64,000 nt of DNA from JABDBE01 sp049585795 (GCA_049585795.1 JBAVAQ010000023.1:1-64000), one strand, 5' to 3'; numbered from the stretch's first letter, positions 16,297-25,156 are shown. Numbers and translations are program-made. The notes: generated from the sequence alone by a model not told the origin.

Positions 16297-17419
16297 CGAG
16301 ATCATCTATGACATCAAGGTCGCGCACAAGAAGATCGTGATGCGCGGCTGGGCGCTGGCTCTTCCGCCTGAACAAGCCGAGGCGCAGGTCAAGGCGCTCG
16401 ACGAGCAGTTGTCCGCGCTCGACGCGCTGACGCCGCGCTACAAAGTGGACAACGTCTACGCTCCGCTGAACCCCAAGCTGCTGCACGTGGACACCGATGC
16501 CGCCAAAAAGAAAGACGAGGTTGCGCTGGCGTACCGCAACCATGTGCTCGAAGTCGCAAGCAAGGCTCCGATGAGTCCGCCGTGGTGGACGTTCTGGATG
16601 GAGTTCACATATCCCGCAACCAAGCAGCGCGTAGGCGTTGTGCTGCGCTACGACTCGACATTCTCGAAATGGGTCGGCACCTTGGGGTTCGACCGCTACA
16701 GCCTGCCGGGGGAGCACGAGTATTTCGTGGATGCCTTCGAGCTTCTGCTTGATCCGAGCACGCAGATGTACGGCACCACGAAGTTCAATCTCACGCTGGG
16801 CGACATCCACATGCAGCATGTCATCCCCGCGCTGGCAGAGATCGCGACCGTGTTCATCCAACTCAAGAACTACTACAAAAAGCAGAACGGCGTCATCACG
16901 CCGCTGGTCGGGCAGCAGACGATCCCTCCCCCGGCTGCCCCTTCGCGGAACCAGCCGTGCTCCTGCGGCTCCGGCTTGAAGTGGAAGCACTGCCACGGCA
17001 AGGGAAACCCCAGCAAGCCGCCGTCGCACCCAGCGAAGCCCAGCCCCGAAACAGTACTGCTACTCGATCCATTCATGCAGGAGATAAAGAAGCTGAAGAA
17101 CGGGCACGGCAACGGGACGCACGCCTCACCAAAGCTGCACCTCCGTAGCGGAGGCTGGCGGAACTATACGATGCAGAATCCCCTCGGCGGTGCAATCGCA
17201 TGGCAGACGGGGACACCCAAGAAGCTAACGATGGGCAAGAACTACGGACGCATCTATTTTGCCCCAACCGACCCAACCAAGCCCATCGGCGATCCGTCAC
17301 GCGGCGTGAGCACCAAGCGGAGCCGGATCGAGCTAGGCAAGATGGAAGACCCGAATCGGAAAGAACCGGGTCGGGCAAACCTAAATTCCAATTCAGGAGA
17401 ATACGATGAGTGCGCATAA
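16286..17419 (+). CDS. SEC-C motif protein
   Basis: 377 aa from ATG 16286 behind GGAGGAAAC; an upstream ATG at 16244 lacks this site. A C-terminally placed SEC-C zinc motif, CSCGSGLKWKHCHGKG, sits at about residues 230-246, after a helical domain of roughly 220 residues, and is followed by a Pro-rich linker and a basic tail. SEC-C motifs usually mediate protein-protein or nucleic-acid contacts in large regulatory or defence proteins. Overlaps the next gene by 14 bases. Confidence 0.8.
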   Translation: MLIDEIIYDIKVAHKKIVMRGWALALPPEQAEAQVKALDEQLSALDALTPRYKVDNVYAPLNPKLLHVDTDAAKKKDEVALAYRNHVLEVASKAPMSPPWWTFWMEFTYPATKQRVGVVLRYDSTFSKWVGTLGFDRYSLPGEHEYFVDAFELLLDPSTQMYGTTKFNLTLGDIHMQHVIPALAEIATVFIQLKNYYKKQNGVITPLVGQQTIPPPAAPSRNQPCSCGSGLKWKHCHGKGNPSKPPSHPAKPSPETVLLLDPFMQEIKKLKNGHGNGTHASPKLHLRSGGWRNYTMQNPLGGAIAWQTGTPKKLTMGKNYGRIYFAPTDPTKPIGDPSRGVSTKRSRIELGKMEDPNRKEPGRANLNSNSGEYDECA

Positions 17420-18149
17420 AACGTTTGACAAGGTAACTCTGCTGGAGTTGCAAGACGAACATCGGCGCATCGTGTGGGACGACGAAGGATTAATCGTTGA
17501 GGGGCAGGACGTGGCGAAAGACATCGCCCGACAGTCCCGCGACTACAGCGAGGTAGTCGAATTTGTGAACATGCCCGCAGACATGCGGGAGAGACTTAAG
17601 GCAAACCGTGTGAGCTTGGAGCAGATCGCCGCGTCAGAATACGCGACCAAAATCTACGAAGGCATCAGCCGGGAGAACCCCGATGGCATCGACGTGCCCT
17701 CACTCTTCGTCGCCGCCGTGGTCGTCAAGGGCACAATCGACCCGCCCGCGACATGGGACAGCGCCGAACGGCTCATACAGAACGTCAACCAGCACGTCCT
17801 CAACCTCCTTCGACTTTGGTCGGAGGCACTCGGCTTAGACCCGACTGGGGAATTCGAGAAGCTGCCCAAGGTTCCCTTGGGGCTGCGCCTGAAACGCGGG
17901 TTCCCGCGCAGCGATGACAGCCCGGAGTCTCCTTACGGTAATTCGGAACAGTACACGCACATTATCGAAGAACAGTTAAAGGCTGTTCGCAGCACCAGAG
18001 AGAAATACATCGTCCTCGACAGCGTCATGTCCGCGATGGCGAGCCTCATGGGGTTCGGGGACGAACTCATTGCCGAAGTGGATCGCTTTATCGGCGATGT
18101 CTCCAAGCCCAAAGTGACCGGGCTGGTGGGGGTTTTCGGACTCGAATGA
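17406..18149 (+). CDS. Hypothetical protein of the GHKL operon
   Basis: 247 aa, ATG within the end of the SEC-C gene, preceded by AGGAGA. Mixed helical protein with a hydrophobic VPSLFVAAVVVKGTI segment and a helical QNVNQHVLNLLRLWSEALG region. No catalytic motif seen. Conservation of overlap with the SEC-C gene suggests a complex. Function unknown. Confidence 0.7.
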   Translation: MSAHKTFDKVTLLELQDEHRRIVWDDEGLIVEGQDVAKDIARQSRDYSEVVEFVNMPADMRERLKANRVSLEQIAASEYATKIYEGISRENPDGIDVPSLFVAAVVVKGTIDPPATWDSAERLIQNVNQHVLNLLRLWSEALGLDPTGEFEKLPKVPLGLRLKRGFPRSDDSPESPYGNSEQYTHIIEEQLKAVRSTREKYIVLDSVMSAMASLMGFGDELIAEVDRFIGDVSKPKVTGLVGVFGLE

Positions 18150-18156
18150 CCGTTCA

Positions 18157-18239
18157 TGCCGAATTGGCGGCAAGATTTTTTTCGTGCAGTGTTCATGCGG
18201 GCGCGAAGCCCGAAATTCGGCAGTCAGCCCCGCATGAAC
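18157..18239 (+). repeat. Nested inverted repeats before the GHKL gene
   Basis: An 11-bp perfect inverted repeat, GTTCATGCGGG (18191-18201) with CCCGCATGAAC (18229-18239), has a 27-base loop. An outer pair GCCGAATT/AATTCGGC also spans about 18159-18221, and a run of seven T follows 18173. It lies between the 17406 and 18393 genes and may be an attenuator, processing site or operator. Confidence 0.5.
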
Positions 18240-18392
18240 GTTGGGCGGAATGCGTGTCAAGTGCGGCGAAAAGGTACTTCAACCTCGCGACAGTTGGCAC
18301 TCGCGGGGTCGGATTTCGAGAAACCGCGAAAGTCGGTTTCTAAAATTGAAGCAGTGAAAGTAGGCAGGACAACAACACTAACGGGAGGCTAT

Positions 18393-19895
18393 ATGGCTGG
18401 CAACACATGGTTCGAGATCGACAAGGAAGGGCTGCGCAAGACGCTGGAGCGCCGGGGCAAGGCTTTCGCGATCTTCGAGCTTGTCCAGAACGGTTGGGAC
18501 GAGGACGGCACGACCGAGGTGTCCATCACTCTGTCCCGCCCGGAGCGTGGCAAATCGGTTCTCACGGTGACGGACGACGCCCCGCAAGGCTACCGCGACC
18601 TCGGCGAATCGTACACAATGTTTGCCGAGAGCTACAAGAAGAATGACCCGACCAAGCGCGGGCGCTTCAACCTCGGCGAGAAGTGCGTGCTCGCATTGTG
18701 CGACGAGGCGACGATCACGACTACTACCGGGCGCGTTACGTTTGACCGCGACGGCACACGGCGGCGTACCTCGACCGTGAAGCGAGAGTGCGGCTCCGAG
18801 TTTCGCGCCGAACTGAAGCTGAAAGTTTCCGAGTGGGAAGAAATCTCGGAGAGGGTGATGCAGCTTCTTCCTCCGGTTTTGACGACGTTCAACGGCGAAC
18901 CCATCGCGAAACGAACCGCGCTGGTGGAATTCTGCGCCGCGCTGCCCACTGAGGTCGCTGACGCAGAAGGCATCCTTCGTCGGACGACCCGCGAGACCGA
19001 CGTGCGCGTCTACGAGCCTCTGCCCGGCGAGACGCCGATGCTCTACGAGCGCGGCATACCCGTGGTCGAGAGCGACAAATATCATGTGGACGTGCAGCAG
19101 AAGGTTCCGCTCAATGTGGAACGGGACAACGTTACACCAGCCTACCTGCGCACCCTCCGCGTGGAGATGCTAAATGCGACTGCGAAGCTCCTCACAAAAG
19201 ACGACGCCGCTGCCCCTTGGGTAACCGAGGCGTTCGGCGACAAGCGCGTTGCACCGGGCGTGCCAGACCAACTGCTCGACCTTCAGTACGGCAAGAAGCG
19301 CGTTGTCGCCGACCCGAACGATCCCGAAGGCACGAAGATCGCGATTACGAAGGGATATGCCGTAATCCAGCCGGGGGCACACACGGGCGCGGTGTGGGAG
19401 AACATCCGGCGCGACAAGGCAGCGTTGCCCGCTGGGAAGGTGACGCCATCGCCGAAGCCTTTCTCGCCTGACGGAAAGCCGCTGCCCACCATCCCCGCGC
19501 AGAACTGGACAGAGGGGATGCGGAACTTCGTCAAATTTGCGAGAGAGTTCGCCAAAATCGTGCTTGGGCATGACGTGACTGTGCAGTTCACGAACGACGT
19601 CACGTGGGGGTTTGCCGCTGCCTACGGAAAGAACAGGCTGCTGACTGTAAGCAAGGTGCGGCACGGCGGGAAGTGGTTCGAGGGCGAGATCGTCGAGCGC
19701 ACGCGGGACTGGGCTGAACTGCTGATCCACGAGTTCGCCCACGACAAGGTGAGCGACCACCTCAGCGAGGAATTCCACGAGGAATGTTGTCGGATCGGCG
19801 CAACCTACGCGGCGTACCTCCAGCGCGAGCTTGCGCTGGCGCTTGGCGACGACCTCCCGTCAGACGACCAGCCTCCGCTGGAGTTGCAGGCATGA
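18393..19895 (+). CDS. GHKL ATPase fused to a HEFAH zincin-like domain
   Basis: 500 aa; ATG 18393 follows GGGAGG, while the open frame upstream to 18156 looks non-coding. The N-terminal HSP90/MutL-type ATPase shows the N-box E29-x3-N33-x2-D36, a D61-D-A-P-Q-G66 equivalent of DxGxG, and a G90-RFNL-G95 lid motif. Near the C-terminus HEFAH at 446-450 is a HExxH zinc-binding signature with further His and Glu downstream (HLSEEFHEE), as in metallopeptidases. The pairing of a GHKL switch with a putative protease recalls ATP-gated effectors. Whether it cuts protein is inference. Confidence 0.8.
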   Translation: MAGNTWFEIDKEGLRKTLERRGKAFAIFELVQNGWDEDGTTEVSITLSRPERGKSVLTVTDDAPQGYRDLGESYTMFAESYKKNDPTKRGRFNLGEKCVLALCDEATITTTTGRVTFDRDGTRRRTSTVKRECGSEFRAELKLKVSEWEEISERVMQLLPPVLTTFNGEPIAKRTALVEFCAALPTEVADAEGILRRTTRETDVRVYEPLPGETPMLYERGIPVVESDKYHVDVQQKVPLNVERDNVTPAYLRTLRVEMLNATAKLLTKDDAAAPWVTEAFGDKRVAPGVPDQLLDLQYGKKRVVADPNDPEGTKIAITKGYAVIQPGAHTGAVWENIRRDKAALPAGKVTPSPKPFSPDGKPLPTIPAQNWTEGMRNFVKFAREFAKIVLGHDVTVQFTNDVTWGFAAAYGKNRLLTVSKVRHGGKWFEGEIVERTRDWAELLIHEFAHDKVSDHLSEEFHEECCRIGATYAAYLQRELALALGDDLPSDDQPPLELQA

Positions 19896-20272
19896 GAATC
19901 AAGTTCGAAATGATCGCAGACCCCGTGGCGCGGGCGAAGCTCGAATCGCTCGACTTCGACCCCGACATCGCGGAGCGGCTCGCCCTTGAACTCCTCGAAC
20001 TGGTCGGTGTGGGCAGCAAGGCTGGAACCGATGCGACTGCTCGTGACTCCCGTAACTTTGCCCGGATCTGCAATTCCGGCAGAATTCGACTATATGGCTA
20101 CCGCCGCAATCGCCCGTCGTGCTCCTGTCCGAAGCTCAACCGCTTCTGGGCATCGACTGATCCGTCGCAAGTCACAGGCTCTCCACCTTCATCCACGACA
20201 TGCCGTATCGGTTCAAGCGGTTCCGCCGCGTGCCGCCACGAGGATGGCGATGCAGGAACAAGCCCTTGCTGA
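19892..20272 (+). CDS. Short coupled protein, C-terminus doubtful
   Basis: Up to 126 aa, ATGA overlap with the GHKL gene. The first 48 residues (MRIKFEMIADPVARAKLESL, then DFDPDIAERLALELLELVGV) look like real protein, but from about base 20035 the frame becomes Arg/Cys/Ser-rich and looks non-coding, while the +1 frame carries the next gene. Either a short gene or a frame-shifted fusion. Confidence 0.45.
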   Translation: MRIKFEMIADPVARAKLESLDFDPDIAERLALELLELVGVGSKAGTDATARDSRNFARICNSGRIRLYGYRRNRPSCSCPKLNRFWASTDPSQVTGSPPSSTTCRIGSSGSAACRHEDGDAGTSPC

Positions 20273-20714
20273 GATCAAAGCAGCGTGGCAGAAAATCGAG
20301 AAGTACAATCTGGAATTCGGGAAAATTTGCTGCGAGTGGCGTGACAAGCTCCGCGCACGGGGATTCCGAAAAAGAGGCGATGGCGTTGTTCCAATCTTGG
20401 AACAACTTGGCATCCCCACGAGTACAGCCTACTTTTGGATGAACAAGTATGAAATTTCCGTTGGGCTGAAGCCGGCCAAACCTGAAAGGCAGAAGCGTGA
20501 AGCTCCCTCGCTATGGACGCCTGCCGATGAGAAGCGAGCCAATCGGTCTGACCCAATTGCTGGCATGACAGGTTACAAAATTCTCGCTAAAAAAATGCTG
20601 GAAGCTGGCTACCGCGCTCTTCTAGCGAGGAAAGCCGCTGACCAGAGTCATCTGTGGGCAGCCAAGGATTGGGCACAACTCAGGCTCGACCTCGGAGATG
20701 CTCTTGAAGACTAA
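20031..20714 (+). CDS. Putative DNA-binding protein of the Mom-like gene cluster
   Basis: Up to 227 aa from ATG 20031; the clearly protein-like part begins at ATG 20244 (MAMQEQALAEIKAAWQKIEK), so the start is uncertain. The central part has a helix-turn-helix-like segment, VVPILEQLGIPTSTAYFWMNKYE, of a type seen in phage proteins that read DNA. It overlaps the Mom-like gene by 17 bases and so is co-translated with it. Function unknown. Confidence 0.6.
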   Translation: MRLLVTPVTLPGSAIPAEFDYMATAAIARRAPVRSSTASGHRLIRRKSQALHLHPRHAVSVQAVPPRAATRMAMQEQALAEIKAAWQKIEKYNLEFGKICCEWRDKLRARGFRKRGDGVVPILEQLGIPTSTAYFWMNKYEISVGLKPAKPERQKREAPSLWTPADEKRANRSDPIAGMTGYKILAKKMLEAGYRALLARKAADQSHLWAAKDWAQLRLDLGDALED

Positions 20715-21411
20715 GCGCGGCTTCTACGCACGAATCGACGAACGACTGGCGAGGCTCGCTGTCATAGAGAAGCACTACCTCCACAGACCATGCCCTATCT
20801 CGTGGGCGTTTGGAATCATAGTTGAAGAAAAACTCAGGGGAGTGTTGACGGTTGGCAGACCGGCTTCGAGAACTGTGTGCGAGGGAGTCTGTGGTGCTGA
20901 CCGTGCCGCCGACGTTTACGAACTGAATCGGCTTTGGCTACACGGGAGCCTCCCGTGCAACTCAGAGAGCCAATTCGTCGGCTTTTGCTTGCGGGAATTG
21001 CGGAAGATAAATCGGAAAATGATTCTCGTTAGCTACGCGGACACCAAACCGTCTTCGGGCGCACCGCAGGGACATTTGGGCATCGTGTACATGAGCACGA
21101 ACTGGATTTACACCGGAACTTCGACGCCGTTTGCGGACAAAGTGCGAGGACAGAAGGTTGAGCGCAGCCGCAAGCACCGATACGTGTACTTTTTGAACGC
21201 TGCTGACAAAAGGCTCTTGCAGTGGCAGACACTTGCGTATCCCAAGCGATCAAACAGGGGCACCCTTGCCGAAAAAGCCCATCTCAGAATCGGTTGCCGC
21301 TATGAGTTCTTGCCGTATACCGAACGCCACACAGTGTTAGAAGTGCCTGCGGTCGCATCTGCGCCCGTTGTGAGCTTCGACGATGCCTCGGTGTCGCTCG
21401 CGGCTGTCTAG
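20698..21411 (+). CDS. Mom-family-like DNA modification protein (GNAT fold)
   Basis: 237 aa. The segments YELNRLWL, LPCNSESQFVGFCLRELRKI, ILVSYADTK, GHLGIVYMSTNWIYTGTS and YVYFLN follow the pattern of phage Mu Mom and its relatives, acetyltransferase-fold proteins that add a carbamoylmethyl-type group to adenines and protect phage DNA from restriction. The start overlaps the upstream gene. With two methyltransferases in this window it points to a DNA-modification strategy of the mobile element. Assignment rests on motif memory, not a search. Confidence 0.75.
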   Translation: MLLKTKRGFYARIDERLARLAVIEKHYLHRPCPISWAFGIIVEEKLRGVLTVGRPASRTVCEGVCGADRAADVYELNRLWLHGSLPCNSESQFVGFCLRELRKINRKMILVSYADTKPSSGAPQGHLGIVYMSTNWIYTGTSTPFADKVRGQKVERSRKHRYVYFLNAADKRLLQWQTLAYPKRSNRGTLAEKAHLRIGCRYEFLPYTERHTVLEVPAVASAPVVSFDDASVSLAAV

Positions 21412-21487
21412 TTCACGCTGGCAGGAAACGTCCAATCAGGATCATCAAGACGCTCGGATTCCCAGAGATGAGTATTAACTAAACATA

Positions 21488-21697
21488 ATGAACCACTACT
21501 GCGAGTACACGCTCAAAGGCTGCTCCTGCGAAGGCGGCGTCCAAGAACCAGACTGCGACGAGGTGCGGTGCGATAAACCAGCCTCAATCAAAATTTATCA
21601 GCAATGGTTTTGCGAAAAGCACGGCGACAGAGTGCAGACGATTATAGACAGACACGAAAAGGGTACGCCGTTGCCGCCAGACTTTTTTGAAAGGTAG
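21488..21697 (+). CDS. Small cysteine-rich protein
   Basis: 69 aa. Eight cysteines including CSCEGG, CDEVRC and WFCEKHGD make a probable zinc finger. Last gene of the operon that ends with the Mom-like gene. No ribosome site stands out before ATG 21488. Function unknown. Confidence 0.55.
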   Translation: MNHYCEYTLKGCSCEGGVQEPDCDEVRCDKPASIKIYQQWFCEKHGDRVQTIIDRHEKGTPLPPDFFER

Positions 21698-21767
21698 GCT
21701 GTCGAGAGAATATCCGTCAGCGGCAAGAACGAAGCCCTCCGTAAACAGAGAGTTATGGGGCGTATGA

Positions 21768-22874
21768 CTACTTCTTCTCGAACACGAAGATCGGCTCGTG
21801 CTTGTGCTTGCCGTGCTTCTGCTTTGTTCCGGGCATTGCGCTCAACTCCAACTGCAACGTTTCGACGTATGCGAAGCCCTTGCGATTCGCCAAAACAAGA
21901 AAGTCGTCCTCCAATGAGCCTTTGTAGCTGCTGACGTTCGCGATGTTGATGGCGAGGATGCCGCCCGGCTTCAGGCAGTAAGCGCAGTTGTCGAGCGTTG
22001 CGCCCATGAAACCGTTGAGCCAAGATTCTTCGTCGGGATACCTTTTCCAGCTTTGGGCAGCATCATCTGAGTAGCGTTCCTGCACGAAGTAAGGAGGGCT
22101 GCTGAAAACCACATCCACGGAGTCGGGCTTCAGCGCATGGCGCATCTCTTGGGTCTCGCTGCCCAGCATGTACAGTTCAACATCCAAATTGCGACTCATC
22201 TTCTGCGCCATCGGCAGCAGTTCGTCGCGCATCCGCTCCAGACCCTCGAATGTCTCGGTGCCGGGATCGCAGCCGATGTATTTGCTGACTCGCTTGCAAG
22301 AGATAGCGCCCAGCAATCTGCCGCCCCAGCCGCAGCTTGGGTCGAACACAATGCCGCCCTGTTCGGGGAGATATTCGTTATAAATAGAAGCCGCTTGCAC
22401 CGGAGAAAAGTTGCTGACTTTCTGCGTGCCCGAAAAGGTGCGCAGTGCTCTCTCGATGCTGGACGGCGTCAGAAGCGACTCTGGCAGGAATTCCCGCAGC
22501 CACTTTATCTGCTTTTCCTCTTCAGCTTCCGCCTTGCTGCGCTTTTTCGTGCCGACGTGCAGCTTCCGACTCTTGTCCATCGCCTTAATCAGCAGAGGAT
22601 GGTCATTGAAAAGTTCTAGCGGGGTGCGCTTGCCGCCAGCCTGCACGGAGAGCATGTGGGGAAAGTAGCAGGACGCAAGCCTGTTGTAGTGCGTCCTCTG
22701 CTTGACGACGCCGTCTTGGATCACCTTCGAGAAGTCGTACTTGAGCAACTTGCCGAGCTTGGCTTCTTTTTCGTCGCGGCTGAGGTCGTGGTGGATACCC
22801 TTCGCCTTTGCCTCTTCCGCCGCAAGGATGGGAGAAACCCTGACAGTGAATCCTGTCTCTTTTCGCCGGGCCAT
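21768..22874 (-). CDS. SPPY-type DNA methyltransferase of the mobile element
   Basis: 368 aa. Motif I is FDPSCGWGGRLLGA and motif IV is SSPPYF, the catalytic tetrapeptide of N4-cytosine/N6-adenine methylases. An N-terminal helical domain of about 130 residues with a basic KKRSKAEAEEEK stretch precedes the catalytic domain, and KPGGILAINIANV lies C-terminal. Motif order I-IV-rest resembles phage orphan methylases. It is transcribed away from the Mom-like operon, converging with it. No restriction enzyme is adjacent, so anti-restriction is the likely role. Confidence 0.88.
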   Translation of the reverse strand: MARRKETGFTVRVSPILAAEEAKAKGIHHDLSRDEKEAKLGKLLKYDFSKVIQDGVVKQRTHYNRLASCYFPHMLSVQAGGKRTPLELFNDHPLLIKAMDKSRKLHVGTKKRSKAEAEEEKQIKWLREFLPESLLTPSSIERALRTFSGTQKVSNFSPVQAASIYNEYLPEQGGIVFDPSCGWGGRLLGAISCKRVSKYIGCDPGTETFEGLERMRDELLPMAQKMSRNLDVELYMLGSETQEMRHALKPDSVDVVFSSPPYFVQERYSDDAAQSWKRYPDEESWLNGFMGATLDNCAYCLKPGGILAINIANVSSYKGSLEDDFLVLANRKGFAYVETLQLELSAMPGTKQKHGKHKHEPIFVFEKK

Positions 22875-22989
22875 GAAGAAAGCGTACCAGCCATGCCTCG
22901 GCTGGTGCCAGATTACTCCCGTACTTCTAGCCCGTGCAGCTAGATGGCTTCGGCTGTCTACCCGTCTGATTTCCGCTCGACGGAGGCTG

Positions 22990-23205
22990 TCAAACGTTCA
23001 TCGCCTCCGGGTAGACGTGCTTGAATTCCCTGATCATGTCCTTCGCAGTTTCGATCTTGACCGACAAATCGGTGTGCCCCTCGCTCAGCAGCATCTCAAG
23101 GGCGAGGAGCAGCAACCTTGCGAGAAGACGCTCCCTGCGCTTGCGCTCATCCGGCGCTGGTATCAGCGCGACGGCGAGCACTTCGTGGTTATCTGCGTTG
23201 TCCAC
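22990..23205 (-). CDS. Small hypothetical protein
   Basis: 71 aa, GTG start after GGAGGACACAC. A helical protein with a Leu/Arg-rich ERLLARLLLLALEMLLSE segment. It overlaps the preceding gene by 17 bases. No family recognised. Confidence 0.55.
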   Translation of the reverse strand: MDNADNHEVLAVALIPAPDERKRRERLLARLLLLALEMLLSEGHTDLSVKIETAKDMIREFKHVYPEAMNV

Positions 23206-23410
23206 GTGTGTCCTCCATCAGAAACACGTCCATCTCGCGGATTCTGAGCCGCTCAGCTAAAGCCGGGTACTTTCTGATCAAAGCCCAAAAATTCTTCCTC
23301 GCCCGCCACTTCGGACAACCCTTATCGAGGAGCGGACGCCGCGCAACGGAACGCCAATACAGCATTCTTTCCGCGAGCAGGCACTCCCGAATCTGTTCTC
23401 TGCAATTCAT
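23189..23410 (-). CDS. Small basic hypothetical protein
   Basis: 73 aa from ATG 23410, preceded by GAGGATTTTCGTGAA; an in-frame start at 23485 is also open. Basic helical segment RSVARRPLLDKGCPKWRARKNFW. First gene of a two-gene leftward pair. Function unknown. Confidence 0.5.
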   Translation of the reverse strand: MNCREQIRECLLAERMLYWRSVARRPLLDKGCPKWRARKNFWALIRKYPALAERLRIREMDVFLMEDTRGQRR

Positions 23411-23600
23411 TTCACGAAAATCCTCCACACGGGCACGCGTGCCCCGGTTTTGAGCGAAAATCGAGGCACGGTTAATTGAAAGCAAAGCACTTCGCTCCGG
23501 CAGCCCTCGGATTTCCTCTCTACTACATGGGGTCTCAAAGTCGTTGAATGTCGATCAGTGGCGTTCAGCGGCGCGGAAGTGGCTGTTCCGAGCGTCCAGA

Positions 23601-23945
23601 TCAGCGACGGCGTTCGAAAGCGGTATCGCGTTGACTTGGCTCTTCGATTGTTTCGACGGCTCGCAGCTTGAGCATGACCTCTCGGTAGTCCGCCGCGTTC
23701 CCTGCTCCGGCGAGTTCCAACGACCGGACATCGTCCTCGCTTACCTCCCTGTTGTCGATCTCATGGAACTTGAGCACCTCCGAGTAAGACGGACGGCAGA
23801 ATCTCATGGCGTCCTCACTACGCCTGTGGAACTCGTACCAGCATGCCCGGAGAGTCCCAACGTCTTCCGCCGACCATTGCTCTTTGCCGTATGTTTCTTG
23901 CCCCAGCACTGCAAGCTCGTAGTCAGTCAATTTCGAAAACTTCAT
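23601..23945 (-). CDS. Hypothetical protein downstream of the TGACAGT operators
   Basis: 114 aa. A mainly helical acidic protein (LTDYELAVLGQETYG, VGTLRACWYEF). It lies directly downstream, in the leftward sense, of the palindromic operators at 24060-24250, so its transcription is probably controlled from them. No family recognised. Confidence 0.6.
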   Translation of the reverse strand: MKFSKLTDYELAVLGQETYGKEQWSAEDVGTLRACWYEFHRRSEDAMRFCRPSYSEVLKFHEIDNREVSEDDVRSLELAGAGNAADYREVMLKLRAVETIEEPSQRDTAFERRR

Positions 23946-24059
23946 GTATTCCTTTCCTCAGGGCAACTGCGTCATCACTGCCAAAGACGATCTGAAAATG
24001 AAATTGAAATTGAGTTTTCACGCAGCGCAGTCAGTGGGGAACACTCGGTGCAGTTGCCT

Positions 24060-24250
24060 ACTGTCACTTTCCTTAATCCGCGTGCGCACGCTCTGGCAGG
24101 GTCAGAACGTAACTGTCAGCCAGTGACAGTGGGATGACAGTAGGGGTTTCTAACAGATTGATAAACATAAAGTTTTTGATCTCTCACAGGGATATAAGGA
24201 AGTTGACAGTGAGTTCGAACCTTGATCGCCAACTGTCACTCACTGACAGC
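24060..24250. promoter_or_regulatory. Cluster of ACTGTCA/TGACAGT operator-like sites
   Basis: Two palindromes of form ACTGTCA-N5-TGACAG(T/C) lie at 24112-24130 and 24232-24250, 120 bp apart. Extra half-sites are at 24060-24066, 24135-24141 and 24204-24210. AT-rich sequence (24150-24180) with a run of TTTTTGAT lies between the clusters. Likely binding sites of an element-encoded repressor or an iteron-type control region. Confidence 0.7.
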
Positions 24251-24366
24251 AGCGATGGGCTGAGAAGCAGGGTCACAGATCGGCAGCGACTCTGTTTGCC
24301 GACTTTGAGAGTATTAAACAGAAGACAATCGCATTTCGTTGCTGGGTGCGTTGGTTGACCTCTTTA

Positions 24367-24391
24367 GGGGACGGCGTAGTGAACCGTCCCC
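24367..24391 (-). terminator. Hairpin terminator
   Basis: GGGGACGG (24367-24374), nine-base loop, CCGTCCCC (24384-24391). It begins nine bases beyond the restored stop of the leftward gene (24400). The T tract after the hairpin is weak in both directions. Confidence 0.6.
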
Positions 24392-24399
24392 TTTCGTGT

Positions 24400-25156
24400 T
24401 TATAGCTGCTTGTCGAGAGCCTGTAATGTGCTGCGCAGTGCCTTGATGTACGTCTCGCGAACTGTGTCTCGTATCTTCGTGTTGACAGCCCATACCTCGA
24501 ACGACAGCCCGAACACTGCCATCTCGACGTCGGCGGCATCTGGGAGGGAAATCCGTCCGCTTTGCCCGGTATCTGGCGTTCAACACCTCCACTGCGATCT
24601 TCTCGTCTATTTCGTCCCATTCATCCTTCGCTTTTTGCCGATTTGGATAATCCGCCTTCACGAGGGAAATCGCTCGCCGGACTTCCCAATTCTTCTGGTT
24701 CAACGCCCATATCATGGCTGCTGTTCGCCAATCCACTACGCCCCACTTCTTTGGATTGAACATGCGAAGCACTGCGCTCGCCCTCTTCGCACGCTTCTGG
24801 CGTGAATCCTCGTCAACCGATGATCCGAACCCTTTGAGCGACATAATAGCGAGAAGTGCCTTGATGTCCTCGCCAGCATCCATGAAGGCAATCGCATCGC
24901 GGAAGGCGTCCCATATCTCATCCGGCTTATTGTGTACCGCCCAGCCAGTCTGCTCTTCGATGCAGCCCGCCTTCCACAATTCGATGGCTTGCAACAGAAG
25001 GTCGGCGAATTTGGTCGCTTCTGCTCCTCGATCACCACGGGCGATCACGTCCTTCATCTTCGCTGCGAGTCTCTCAAGCTCCTGAGTGAAGTTCCAGAAA
25101 CTCAGGTCGCTCTTCTCGTACCACGTGCGAGCCTCCAGTAGAGTGGTCAGTCTCAT
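24400..25156 (-). pseudogene. Hypothetical protein with a +1 frameshift near its 3' end
   Basis: From ATG 25156 the frame gives a well-formed helical protein with RMFNPKKWGVVDWRTAAMIWALNQKNW and an EIDEKIAVEVLNARYRAK segment. At 24542-24544 (a CCC run on this strand) one extra base breaks it: the original frame then turns Arg-rich, whereas the other frame continues DAADVEMAVFGLSFEVWAVN and ends at TAA 24400, right before a terminator. Removing one C gives an intact protein of about 250 aa. A real mutation, an assembly error or +1 frameshifting could explain it. Family unknown. Confidence 0.65.
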
